DNA of 64,000 nucleotides from the NCBI GenBank assembly GCA_030407315.1, contig JALQPE010002141.1, positions 62,001 through 126,000 of the forward strand, read 5' to 3'. A program made the position numbers and the translations under genes. This stretch comes from Asparagopsis taxiformis. Taxonomy: Eukaryota > Rhodophyta > Florideophyceae > Bonnemaisoniales > Bonnemaisoniaceae. Shown piece after piece: positions 29,905 to 39,072 of the stretch. The notes below the pieces were generated by a model. The model was not told where the DNA came from, did not search any database, and was given only the letters and a program-made list of their open reading frames with translations. Each line of letters begins with the position of its first letter. Positions within the stretch are counted from its first letter, which is position 1.

Positions 29905-30726
29905 ATGTCCAAACACATCTGTGCAGCGTGTCGTCATCAGCCGGCAACGCTCTATTGCTCTGCCGACGCCGCCTTCCTCTGCAACCAATGCGACGCGACG
30001 ATTCACGCCGCCAACAAACTGGCCAAACGGCATCAGCGCCAACCGATCCCTACTATCAAATCGCCTTATACCGATGATGCATCTACGGCAGCATCCGCCT
30101 CTGTCTCGCATCCGTCCAGCATTTCTCCCGACAATGACGCCGATCCCGCGCCGTTGTCAGACGCCTTCCAGAACGCGCTCGCCTCGTTTGCCGACGCGTG
30201 CATCCGGCGTGAAGCGCAGACTCTGTTCGCGTCCGCCAGTGGAAATCATTTTCCCGCCGCCAATTTTCCCTGGATTTCGGCCACCGCTCTTTCCGTCGCG
30301 CAACAACCGCCGTCCCCGGCGCACACCCCCACCTCCCACAGAGACGGCGCACAGGGCGCCTTTCACGAGCGCTTGAAACGCTCGCAGAGCGTCAGTGATT
30401 TGGAGAAGGCTGTGTGGACCAATATGTCATCAATTGGTGGCTCGTTGAAACGTTCGCATAGTGACGGCAATTTTCCGCAAGATGAGCAGAAGAGTGATGT
30501 TGAAGATCCACAACGTACAGAGCAGCAGAAACGAGACGACCGCCAAGCAGCTTTGAAACGGTTTCGTTCGAAGAGGGCCAATCGTTCGTTTCAGAAAAAG
30601 GTACGTTATGAATGTCGCAAGCAGTTGGCTGATAGTCGGCCGCGTGTTAAAGGTCGCTTTGTTGGGCGTGGCAAAGTCACCGATGTAGCAGGTAGCGGTC
30701 CGGCTGTCATTATTAACAAAAACTAG
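29905..30726 (+). CDS. B-box and CCT-domain transcription regulator (CONSTANS-like)
   Basis: A 273-residue protein. An N-terminal B-box zinc finger (residues ~5-45; [20 protein letters not shown] then CNQC and two His) is followed by a Ser/Pro/Ala-rich linker and a C-terminal CCT domain (about 213-255; [20 protein letters not shown] then [15 protein letters not shown]). This B-box plus CCT order defines CONSTANS-like regulators in plants and algae, where CCT binds DNA with NF-Y subunits and B-boxes mediate protein contacts; light and circadian outputs are usual. There is only one B-box. The stop at 30726 is 51 bp from the convergent stop of the next gene. Target genes are unknown. Confidence 0.9.
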   Translation: MSKHICAACRHQPATLYCSADAAFLCNQCDATIHAANKLAKRHQRQPIPTIKSPYTDDASTAASASVSHPSSISPDNDADPAPLSDAFQNALASFADACIRREAQTLFASASGNHFPAANFPWISATALSVAQQPPSPAHTPTSHRDGAQGAFHERLKRSQSVSDLEKAVWTNMSSIGGSLKRSHSDGNFPQDEQKSDVEDPQRTEQQKRDDRQAALKRFRSKRANRSFQKKVRYECRKQLADSRPRVKGRFVGRGKVTDVAGSGPAVIINKN

Positions 30727-30777
30727 TCATGTTTATTGTACAATACCGTCGTCTTTCTCAATAATAAAAAATGCCAC

Positions 30778-33390
30778 TTATTCACACAACTCATTAAACA
30801 ATTCAATATACGGCAGTACGGCAAAGTTATTACTCTTCAACTTGCCCTCAAGCACCCGACTCGGCACCAACTGCAACAAAACTTCTCGCATCTTGACCGC
30901 CATCCAATTCGTCAACTGTCCCAACATCAACTGCTTGCGAGCTTCAGATGCCACACCTTCCGCAAACGGTTTTCGACAGCGCTCATATTCGTAGAACGCT
31001 TCCACATGTCCATCCGCCCAATGCCAGTTCTTTGCAATCAACGTTGTAATCACAAATGCATCCTCCGCGCCTAGACAGGCACCCTGTCCCATGTTGGGCG
31101 TGACAACATGTGCTGCATCGCCGACAAGCACCACTCGATTCGAGCTCCATTTCGCCAATGATGCACTATCGTCAATCGAGTGCATATAAAATGCATTGTC
31201 TGCAGTCACATCGTGCAATGTCTTCAATGGCTCTGGCCACCAGCAGTCGCTCTTTTTGCCGTGCTCAACGGGCATTTCATTCATTTGTTCCTTCACCCAC
31301 CAATACGCAATATCACCATCCCCACTCATGTATCCGAACGAGGAGCGCAAACCAGCGCCATAGTTGATTCGCATCGTTCGATCGGCTGCTTTGTCTGGCA
31401 ACAACGCAACGATTTTTGATTTCAACGCCTCGCCACTGCCACCTTGTAATGCACCTAGATCCAGTACGCCACGGTAACAAACCTCATTGCAGAAACGAAT
31501 AGCGTCACTGCCACCCAGTCCTGGTGCGACATGTTCACGCAATCGAGAACGTGCACCGTCTGCACCGATGACAATTCGCGACGTAAAACTGTTTTCGTTG
31601 ATGCCCTCATCACATGAAAAGGTAACAGTCGCACTTTCTGTATCCTCATTCTCAGTTACATCTGTTACTTCGGCGCCGTACAGAACAGCATTTTGTGGTA
31701 CAATGTCTCGTAATGCATTCATGAGTCTTTCGCGCGATACGAGCACAAATCGCTCGCCGGTTCCTTCCGTTACTGCACACATATCAATTGTTTTCAGAAT
31801 GGTCGCTGCACCGGATGCATCTGTATCTACGCTTTGTAATGTCTGTTCAAAATCCATCTTACACATGTGCACTTTGTCGAGTGGGAAACAGTGGCGGTCG
31901 AAAAAAGTCTGTGGCACACCCAATTTCTTCAGGATTGTGATCGCACCAGGCCATAGTGCGAGGTCTGCACCCGTTTCAGCTTCCATAGAACTGCGCCGGC
32001 GCTCTAATGCTACAGCTTCAAGTCCAAGCTTGCGCAGTGTGGCAATGGCGACCAGTCCTGCTACACCGGCGCCAACAACAATGACATCATATCTTTGTGT
32101 CGAAACGAGGAGCGGCATTGCGACAACTGTGTCGTTGGAGTTTTCAAAGATCGTCAGTTGTGGCTCATTGCTTACTGCGGAAACGGCATCAGGGCGATTT
32201 TCGGCAATGGTGTCCGGGAGCTGTTTGTGATCTTTCGATGGGTCGTCCACAAGAGGAAGCAAACGTGTGGAGGAGGATTTAGTGTGAGACGGAAGGATGT
32301 CATCTACTTGCTTCTTTCTGGCACTGGCCTTTTTGCCTCTCAGCAAATTTCCAATAGTGATATAAGCGAAAATGGTTGCTAGAAAGCCTGGAAATGAAAA
32401 CGGGCTGACACTGGACAAATTGAACAGAAAAGTGTGCAACAGGATGCCCCACATAAGCAATGTGGATTGAAACAGAGTAGGCGGGAGAAGTGCGTCAATT
32501 CGATATGGCATGTCCACCAGCAAAGTACGCGAGACAGAAAACGCCAAAATAGCACTTGGAAGCAGGAAAAGCAACAAGGAAAGATGATGCCACTGCTGCG
32601 ATTTCGAAGCGCCGTACGCACTGTGCACAGCAATCGCAACGGCCGATGTATAGCTCAACAGCATGCACACAAAATGGGTAATAGCAGTAAAGCGAGGGCC
32701 ATATAGAACCGGAAGTGTGACCTTACCAGCGGCCCAATCGGCGCGTTTATCAGCGAGATTGAGCACGAGAAACAGCGCAAATTTGGCAAACAACGGCGGC
32801 ACAACCAATATCGCCAGACGCGCATCAAACCATGGACAATGTCCATCGGAAACGCCCTGCACAGCTGACGCAAAGTACGGTACAAACGCGCTGGTAATAA
32901 TCGACGCATCTAGTTCACCGAGAGCGCGATGGTTGAATTTAAGCGGTGGCACCGAATATCCCCACGCCAAGATCACCATCACGATTCCGACATACCGCGC
33001 CGACGGCGGCACGAGCGCCTGTAACGTGACGAGCGATAGCGTCATGCAAACGTAGCCAGCGCGATATGGCAATGAAACGGGCGGGCTATCAGTGCCGATC
33101 AGCACGCGTGTGCCGCCAGTGATGGGTGTCGCGTATTTGTTCAACAAGTCGGATGGACGGTCGTAGACTTCGCCGAGGAAATGGGTCATGAATTGTGTGA
33201 GGACGATGAAAAGCCAACCGACGAGAAAGTTGTAGGTTTTGAAAGGTGTTGATGTGATGGTTGTGGAGAGTTGAGCAGCTGCGAGATAGGTGAGACCGGA
33301 TATTACGGTCATGTTGGTACGTGACAGTTTGGTGAGTTGAATCAGTAATTGATGGCGCGAACGCGCCGGTTTGGGTCGATTGAATGACAT
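30778..33390 (-). CDS. UbiA prenyltransferase fused to FAD-dependent monooxygenase
   Basis: An 870-residue fusion in one frame. Residues ~15-350 form a multi-span UbiA-superfamily prenyltransferase, closest to the MenA type. The first Asp-rich motif is GEVYDRPSD (73-81) followed by TPITGGTRVL, and the second is NLADKRADWAAGK (211-223); YSVPPL...ALGEL also fits. A linker of ~80 residues follows. Residues ~434-830 are a flavin monooxygenase with GAGVAG, the DG motif GADGARSRLRE and GDAAHVVTPNMGQG (757-770). The reactions would be prenyl transfer to an aromatic acceptor and oxygenation of the product. The substrate is unknown: a quinone or a meroterpenoid are both plausible. The first Asp motif has E/Y in place of the usual N/F pair. 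It is divergent from the phosphodiesterase gene. Confidence 0.85.
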   Translation of the reverse strand: MSFNRPKPARSRHQLLIQLTKLSRTNMTVISGLTYLAAAQLSTTITSTPFKTYNFLVGWLFIVLTQFMTHFLGEVYDRPSDLLNKYATPITGGTRVLIGTDSPPVSLPYRAGYVCMTLSLVTLQALVPPSARYVGIVMVILAWGYSVPPLKFNHRALGELDASIITSAFVPYFASAVQGVSDGHCPWFDARLAILVVPPLFAKFALFLVLNLADKRADWAAGKVTLPVLYGPRFTAITHFVCMLLSYTSAVAIAVHSAYGASKSQQWHHLSLLLFLLPSAILAFSVSRTLLVDMPYRIDALLPPTLFQSTLLMWGILLHTFLFNLSSVSPFSFPGFLATIFAYITIGNLLRGKKASARKKQVDDILPSHTKSSSTRLLPLVDDPSKDHKQLPDTIAENRPDAVSAVSNEPQLTIFENSNDTVVAMPLLVSTQRYDVIVVGAGVAGLVAIATLRKLGLEAVALERRRSSMEAETGADLALWPGAITILKKLGVPQTFFDRHCFPLDKVHMCKMDFEQTLQSVDTDASGAATILKTIDMCAVTEGTGERFVLVSRERLMNALRDIVPQNAVLYGAEVTDVTENEDTESATVTFSCDEGINENSFTSRIVIGADGARSRLREHVAPGLGGSDAIRFCNEVCYRGVLDLGALQGGSGEALKSKIVALLPDKAADRTMRINYGAGLRSSFGYMSGDGDIAYWWVKEQMNEMPVEHGKKSDCWWPEPLKTLHDVTADNAFYMHSIDDSASLAKWSSNRVVLVGDAAHVVTPNMGQGACLGAEDAFVITTLIAKNWHWADGHVEAFYEYERCRKPFAEGVASEARKQLMLGQLTNWMAVKMREVLLQLVPSRVLEGKLKSNNFAVLPYIELFNELCE

Positions 33391-33915
33391 TTTGTTGGCA
33401 GAGTTGGCTACAACGGCGGACGAGAAAAGGCGTTTGTGGCGCTGCGCACGATGAAAGTTTAAATCATGGTCGATGGTTTTGTGCTGGGTTTTCGGTAAGT
33501 GAGTGACGCACGTTTACGTTGCAATGGAGTTGTTGCATTGCTGTAATAGATGAGGTGTCACATGTATCATTACACTATTTTCCATGCGCCGATGCGTGAT
33601 GCTGACACAGTATGAGACGCGTGGCGTCCAGTGGGTAGTAACGCTACTGTACTGCTCCAGTGCCAGGAGCATTTGATCACTGGCCAGTGGCACTATCTTT
33701 GCTACGTTGTAAAAAGGACCGAATCCCTCGCAATCAAGTTGGTGTGGGGGGGGCCCTCACGACTACGTGTGGACAACTTTATCATTGCCAACCGCAGTCA
33801 CGCTCACACCGCCCCTGCCACCACAGATTCCAAGTCCAAAGGCGCCAATCACGCACGCTCATAACCATCACGGCCCGACGCGATCCTCCCTTTTCCGAGT
33901 CACCACCGACACACA
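33391..33915. promoter_or_regulatory. Divergent promoter region with CCAGTG site cluster
   Basis: A 525-bp gap between the UbiA-monooxygenase and phosphodiesterase starts. CCAGTG occurs at 33628-33633, 33657-33662 and 33684-33689, and as CACTGG at 33678-33683; the last two form the 12-bp palindrome CACTGGCCAGTG (33678-33689). An additional inverted repeat, GCTCC at 33654-33658 and GGAGC at 33666-33670, overlaps one site. A run of eight G is at 33746-33753. The cluster may bind a shared regulator of both genes. Confidence 0.5.
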
Positions 33916-35301
33916 ATGCAACGCACAGCGGTAATTGACGTGGTCGGACTTACAAACGCCCTAATCGGCGAGCATACGCCGCGAATCCAATCCTGGATAC
34001 AATCTGGCGCACAGGTGCTACCTATAGCGCCGGTACTCCCGGCGGTGACAACGACCGCGCAAACAACATATGTGACCGGCAAATACCCCGCCGAACATGG
34101 CATCGTGGGCAATGGTTGGTACTCTCGTGAAGACTCGGAGGTCAAGTTTTGGAAGCAGTCCAATCGATTGATCCAGGCGCCAAAAGTATGGGATGAAGCG
34201 CGTCGTCGTGATGAATCGCAATCATTTACCGTTGCCAAATCGTTCTGGTGGTACAATATGTACTCTACAGCCGATTATGCGGTCACACCACGCCCCATGT
34301 ATCCCGCCGACGGTCGTAAATTGCCCGATGTGTACACAACGCCTCCGCAGCTACGCGACGAATTGCAGACGCTCTTGGGACAATTTCCGCTGTTTAGTTT
34401 CTGGGGACCGCGGACGAATGTCGAGTCGTCGCGATGGATCGCTGATGCCGCTTTGTACATTGAGGGCAAGCATTCACCGACATTGCATATGATTTATTTA
34501 CCGCATTTGGACTATTGTCTGCAGAACACCGGGACGACAGCGGATCAAATTGCGTCGCATTTGAATGAAATCGATGACATTGTCGGCGATCTCATCTCGG
34601 CCTTCGAAGCCGCAGATGTTGATGTAATTCTACTATCAGAATATGGTATCTGCGCAGTCGATCATCCAGTGCATATCAATCGTGCGCTTCGGAAAGCAGG
34701 TATGATCACAGTTCGTAACGAGCTCGGTAGAGAGCTATTAGACGCGGGTGCCTGTCGTGCGTTTGCAGTGTCAGATCATCAGATTGCTCATGTGTACGTG
34801 CAGGACCCGTCCGCGTACGAGGAGACAATTACGATGCTGCAGCAATTGGACGGTGTGCAACTGGTGCTGGACGAAGAGGGCAAGAAGAAGTATCATATTG
34901 ATCATGAGCGTGCAGGCGATATCGTGTGCGTGGCAGAACCGAATGCGTGGTTTACATATTATTATTGGTTGGATGATGACGTAGCGCCAGACTTTGCACG
35001 TTGTGTGGATATACATCGAAAACCAGGTTATGATCCCGTGGAATTGTTTGTCGATCCAGAGATTATTTTTCCGACGTTGAAGGCTGGATATAGACTTGCG
35101 CAAAAGCAACTCGGATTCAGATATCTCATGGATCTGATTCCGCTGGATGCTAGTCTACCCGTGGGGTCGCATGGACATTTGACGCAGCTCGACGATCATG
35201 GCGCGATGTTTGCTACGAAGCAAACGCAGTTTCTCGACGGTCAACAGAGACTAGAGCCGACCCAAGTGTATGACTTGATTCTCAAGCATCTCAATCTGTA
35301 A
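33916..35301 (+). CDS. Alkaline-phosphatase-superfamily phosphodiesterase (EboF-like)
   Basis: A 461-residue member of the type I phosphodiesterase/nucleotide pyrophosphatase branch of the alkaline phosphatase superfamily, metal-dependent phosphoester hydrolases. The region VLPAVTTTAQTTYVTGKYPA followed by EHGIVGNGWYSRE holds the catalytic Thr and typical surroundings. IYLPHLDYC and LLSEYGICAVDHPVHINRAL correspond to metal-ligand loops, and VGSHGHLTQLDDHG lies near the C-terminus. The SEYGI and PVH.NR patterns resemble the bacterial proteins encoded in ebo-type clusters (EboF), recalled from general knowledge, not searched. No signal peptide is seen. The substrate is unknown. It diverges from the UbiA fusion and ends 168 bp from the convergent JmjC gene. 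Confidence 0.8.
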   Translation: MQRTAVIDVVGLTNALIGEHTPRIQSWIQSGAQVLPIAPVLPAVTTTAQTTYVTGKYPAEHGIVGNGWYSREDSEVKFWKQSNRLIQAPKVWDEARRRDESQSFTVAKSFWWYNMYSTADYAVTPRPMYPADGRKLPDVYTTPPQLRDELQTLLGQFPLFSFWGPRTNVESSRWIADAALYIEGKHSPTLHMIYLPHLDYCLQNTGTTADQIASHLNEIDDIVGDLISAFEAADVDVILLSEYGICAVDHPVHINRALRKAGMITVRNELGRELLDAGACRAFAVSDHQIAHVYVQDPSAYEETITMLQQLDGVQLVLDEEGKKKYHIDHERAGDIVCVAEPNAWFTYYYWLDDDVAPDFARCVDIHRKPGYDPVELFVDPEIIFPTLKAGYRLAQKQLGFRYLMDLIPLDASLPVGSHGHLTQLDDHGAMFATKQTQFLDGQQRLEPTQVYDLILKHLNL

Positions 35302-35469
35302 TGTTTAGTGAGCCCACTCTTAGTGCTTTTACTATGTCAAGTTATCTTGGCTCTACTCCTAATCCGTTTTCGCGATAGACCTTTGTTTGTAATTGTAATC
35401 GTAACACATGCATAAACGTGCGTACTATATAGTTTGCAGATGTATAACAAAGAAGTGAACCATGCAACG

Positions 35470-36777
35470 TCAACGCCAAATATGTGACAAAGTATCCCTC
35501 TTGTTTAAAACCTCCAAAGCGTAACCAAACGTTTCATCCTCCAGATTCAACACCGCATGTCCCCAATCCAACGGCACATACACAACATCACCAGGCCGCT
35601 GCAGACATTCCAACGGTCGCTCATCCATCGGCAATTCTTTCAGATCCTCCTCGACCCATTTTTTAATCGTCTTCCGACTGTACAACGTGCGAGCCGGCGT
35701 GAAAATATACCACTGCTTCAAACCAGTCACAGCGGCATTCACCGCATCCGCATGAATATGAAACGGCGCACCCGAGTCCTTCTGACCCAAAAAGAAATGT
35801 ATACTGTCCAGACCACCGGCATCATCCGGCGACGCAATAAGCTGCGGTGTTGGAAACGCATCGAGCACCAGTTGTTTCAACACATCATACCCCCGTTGAC
35901 ACACGTCATCATTCTTATTAAACACATAGTACGGCTGCGCACTACTCCCCTCCATATACGACTCATAATACTGCACCAACTTCATCTGCATCGTCGACAA
36001 ATTAAACGCATCCGCATACGGCACATGTCCCACCGTAACGTCAGTTTGCGCAAACTGACGCACAACGCCCTCCACGGACCACGTGTTCAGATCCGAATAA
36101 TAACTAAAAGCGCCGCGCATCAAAAGCGGCTCACCCTCTGTCACCAGCCGTCGAACTTCATCCCTGGCGGTCTGGGAGCCGTCATACACGACGACGGGCA
36201 GATCGCAATCGTCACGGCGGGCGAGCGCGGCCCATTTCTTCGAGTTTGCAATAAAATGATCAAAGGTCAAATTGCGCGGCAATCGGCGCGCGGTGTCGAA
36301 GCGCGCGTGCGCTCCGCCGCGGTACAGAAACTGCATGAGTGGTTTATCGGCGGACATTGCGGCGATGTGGAGCGGGGTGAGTCCGAAGCGGGGCTCCTGC
36401 TGCGTGAAATCGCAGACCTCATTTGCGCATAATTGGCGTATCTGCGCGAGACGACGCGCGTTGGTGAAGTCGCGAATGGCCTGCACGCGCACCACATCGG
36501 CTGCGGGCACGGCGTCGCGGAGCGCGGGCGGGAGGTCGGCGTCCTGGCGGGAGAGCAGCTGCTTGGCGAGGACGGAGACCGTGGAGATGGGTATGGGGGT
36601 TGTGGAATCGTGCCATGCGAATTGGGATCGCGCGAGCGGTTGGAGAAGCGATTGTAATGGCGAGTTGTTGGATCGGTGTGTGTAGGGTATGGCTAGTGAG
36701 ATGATGAGGGTGACTAGCGCGACGAGCAGCGAGGCGGTTCGAATGGCGGATGTTGGCGTGTGCGTTTGGTGGATCAT
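35470..36777 (-). CDS. Membrane-anchored ankyrin and JmjC-domain protein
   Basis: A 435-residue protein. Residues ~13-31 (RTASLLVALVTLIISLAIP) form an N-terminal signal anchor, so the bulk likely faces the ER lumen or another endomembrane. Residues ~130-165 contain an ankyrin-like element (FGLTPLHIAAMSADKPLMQF). Residues ~200-425 are JmjC-like, with the iron ligands HxD as H342 and D344 (FHIHADAVN) and the distal His407 (DWGHAVL). JmjC proteins are Fe(II)/2-oxoglutarate oxygenases, mostly hydroxylases or demethylases; the lumenal location argues for protein hydroxylation rather than histone demethylation. The iron site is intact. ATG 36777 is the first in frame. Confidence 0.83.
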   Translation of the reverse strand: MIHQTHTPTSAIRTASLLVALVTLIISLAIPYTHRSNNSPLQSLLQPLARSQFAWHDSTTPIPISTVSVLAKQLLSRQDADLPPALRDAVPAADVVRVQAIRDFTNARRLAQIRQLCANEVCDFTQQEPRFGLTPLHIAAMSADKPLMQFLYRGGAHARFDTARRLPRNLTFDHFIANSKKWAALARRDDCDLPVVVYDGSQTARDEVRRLVTEGEPLLMRGAFSYYSDLNTWSVEGVVRQFAQTDVTVGHVPYADAFNLSTMQMKLVQYYESYMEGSSAQPYYVFNKNDDVCQRGYDVLKQLVLDAFPTPQLIASPDDAGGLDSIHFFLGQKDSGAPFHIHADAVNAAVTGLKQWYIFTPARTLYSRKTIKKWVEEDLKELPMDERPLECLQRPGDVVYVPLDWGHAVLNLEDETFGYALEVLNKRDTLSHIWR

Positions 36778-37034
36778 GACGGGGGATTGTAGCGAGTAAA
36801 TGTCGGCAACGTTGGGTTTACCACGTTTATTATTACGGACGCATTTGGATGCGTGTCAACTGATTGGACAACAAGACGAACACGTCGGCTCTTCGTGTTG
36901 CTCTGCGGCTGCGGCAGCGGCCTGCAAAGCGGCACGTCTTTCTGTGAAAGGGGGAGCGAGTGTCAGTGTATTGCAAAAACAAGTGTCACCGAGCGGGAGC
37001 GGAAGAAATGCATCTCGCAAAGCACACATGACCT

Positions 37035-37048
37035 GACCTGATCAGGTC
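37035..37048. repeat. Perfect 14-bp palindrome
   Basis: GACCTGATCAGGTC is exactly self-complementary and lies just below the 3' end of the small gene at 37070 and about 260 bp above the JmjC start. It could be a protein-binding site, or just chance. Confidence 0.5.
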
Positions 37049-37069
37049 TGAGGTTGAACGTCGTCAACA

Positions 37070-37510
37070 CTAACCATTCAAGGCGTCACGCGATGCCTGC
37101 AAGCTTTGCGCCATTCGTTCGTCAATTTCAGCTACAGTCCATTCGACCATTTCCTCGATAATCTTCTTGGAGACGATTTCCATGACCGATTGTTCGATGT
37201 GCTCCGGCACCATGCCGACGTCCAATGAGCGACTGAGCTCGGTGCCGAGCGGCTCGGCGAGTTGGCCGTTGAGAATGGTGCAGATGTTTCGTCGCTTCTC
37301 GGCGGTGTCCACGCCCTCTGCTAGCGCGATTTTCAGACAGTCGACATAGGGCGTGGGACAGATGAGACGCAATGCGGGCTCGATGTGCGGATTGATTTTG
37401 TCGATAATCTTGTCGATGATCTTGCCCTCTGTTTCTTCGCTGAGGAACGGGATGTCCGCATCGGCGTTTACGCGGTTTTTCACGACTTCGCACTGGTTTT
37501 CGCTAAGCAT
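37070..37510 (-). CDS. Small hypothetical helical protein
   Basis: About 146 residues, acidic and largely helical, with no recognised domain and no membrane segment. Two starts are possible: 37576 and 37510. A TATA-like TTATAC is immediately beside the upstream ATG (37577-37582), which makes transcription from above it unlikely to include that codon, so 37510 is preferred. The stretch GKIIDKIIDKINPHIEPAL and the C-terminal IIEEMVEWTVAEIDERMA suggest an amphipathic helix. Existence is supported by length and by the absence of overlap with other genes. The function is unknown. Confidence 0.55.
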   Translation of the reverse strand: MLSENQCEVVKNRVNADADIPFLSEETEGKIIDKIIDKINPHIEPALRLICPTPYVDCLKIALAEGVDTAEKRRNICTILNGQLAEPLGTELSRSLDVGMVPEHIEQSVMEIVSKKIIEEMVEWTVAEIDERMAQSLQASRDALNG

Positions 37511-37788
37511 TTTCGCTGATTTGTTGTGGTTGCACTTTACCTCTGGTGTGAGCCTCACCCGCACGCGCATGCTCATTTATACAACGGCTGGAAGTCGTGT
37601 TCATTGTGTCCAATTACACTGTAGAGATGGGCGCGCTAGTGTCGTGTCGCCCAATCAGCACCATCCCCAGCTCGCCACTGCGTATATACACGCAACTTGA
37701 CAAATGGATACAGCCAGAGTGCATCGTCGCCAATATCTCAATGGTGTCTCGATCGACACGACAAAATTTTCATTTTTTTTAAAATATG

Positions 37789-39072
37789 TCAAAAAGTTTG
37801 CAGACTTTCATAGCAGATCATTGTCGTCACAAACGTAATGAAGAACACCAGCGCGTTGACGCCAAACACAATCATCGCGCCCAACGACAATGTAAACGCT
37901 CGCACTGCCCAAAACGGCCCCACCATTCTCGCCACAGCACCGGCCGCCAGTAAAACCCCCTGCCCGACTCCCTGCTTCTCCTCCGGCAACAGCTTGGAGT
38001 ACATGGACATCAACGTCGCACGACCGACCGGGAATGAAACCATCGAAATACAGAATCCACACAAAAAGCGCCAAACCGGCAACGGCCGTTGCTCTGTCGA
38101 CATCAAAAGTATAGAACCAATACACGACGCGACCAATGTCACCGCCGTCATACTACGATCCGAAAAAACACGACTCAAATATCCAACCGTGATAAACGCA
38201 AACAACGAACAAACACTCGCCATCGTAAACACCAAATTCACCTCCCACAACGTCCACGAATAATACAACTGCACAAGCGGAGTCGTAATCGTTTCCAACA
38301 AAGCAAAGCCATAAAAGTGCACACAAAACCCAAAATTACAAACAAGCAAGCCAACAAACAACAAACGACCCTCCTTCTCCCGCTGCCCATGCGCGCTCTT
38401 CCCCGCCACCAGCGCACTCTGCTCACAATCGGCATCCATCCAAACGGCGCGCAACGCCTCCTCATCTCCCTGTTCGTCCAAAAAGCGCTGGTACATCCAC
38501 GTGCTCGCCAGCGCCATCGCGAGCACCAGAAAGGCTGGCGCAGAAATGGCGTCGAAAACCAGGGGTCCAACAATAGCAAAAGGCGGGATGAGCACGCCGA
38601 CGAGGCCGAGCACGGGGCCGACGACAAAGCCAAAGGTCGCGTAGGAGCTGAGCGTGACAGTAGCCGCCGTGAGCTCCTTTGCCGGCAGCATTTTGGTGAG
38701 ATATGTCTGCTGAACAGCCTGACCGCCGCCGGTCCAAACGCCCTGCAAAAAGCGACCGATCAGCACGACGTACGGCGCGATTGCACGCGGGAAATACACG
38801 GCCGTTACGTACATCACACTGCCCAATATGCCGCAATTACTCGTCGCGATCAGCGCGTCGCGCGTCGCGATTCGCGCCGTGAGATAGCCAAACAGCACCG
38901 CGCCGATCGCCTCGCCGAGGCTGTAGGTCGCGACGACGAGCGCGAGAAAGGCCTTGGTGGCGGAGAGCGTCTGCAGATAGGGCCATAGGGATGGGAGCAC
39001 GATGGCGAAGGAGATGCACGAGAAGAGCACGGTGGTGTAGAGCGAGATTTGCGAACGGACGGTGAGCGTCAT
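37789..39072 (-). CDS. Major facilitator superfamily transporter, MFSD8/CLN7-like
   Basis: A 427-residue, roughly 12-span membrane transporter. The N-terminus (RSQISLYTTVLFSCISFAIV then SLWPYLQTL) resembles the MFSD8/CLN7 and SPX-MFS group by the WPYL element; GQAVQQTYLTKMLPAKEL and GRFLQG in the next spans fit the MFS loop between helices. There is no obvious extra domain. MFSD8 proteins are lysosomal or vacuolar transporters, so an endomembrane location is likely, but substrate and direction are unknown. ATG 39072 is the first in frame. The gene downstream on the same strand starts ~2.3 kb away. Confidence 0.8.
   Translation of the reverse strand: MTLTVRSQISLYTTVLFSCISFAIVLPSLWPYLQTLSATKAFLALVVATYSLGEAIGAVLFGYLTARIATRDALIATSNCGILGSVMYVTAVYFPRAIAPYVVLIGRFLQGVWTGGGQAVQQTYLTKMLPAKELTAATVTLSSYATFGFVVGPVLGLVGVLIPPFAIVGPLVFDAISAPAFLVLAMALASTWMYQRFLDEQGDEEALRAVWMDADCEQSALVAGKSAHGQREKEGRLLFVGLLVCNFGFCVHFYGFALLETITTPLVQLYYSWTLWEVNLVFTMASVCSLFAFITVGYLSRVFSDRSMTAVTLVASCIGSILLMSTEQRPLPVWRFLCGFCISMVSFPVGRATLMSMYSKLLPEEKQGVGQGVLLAAGAVARMVGPFWAVRAFTLSLGAMIVFGVNALVFFITFVTTMICYESLQTF

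Noticed and set aside
36863..36867. Single ATTGG near the JmjC start
   Set aside because: Position alone gives no more support than chance.
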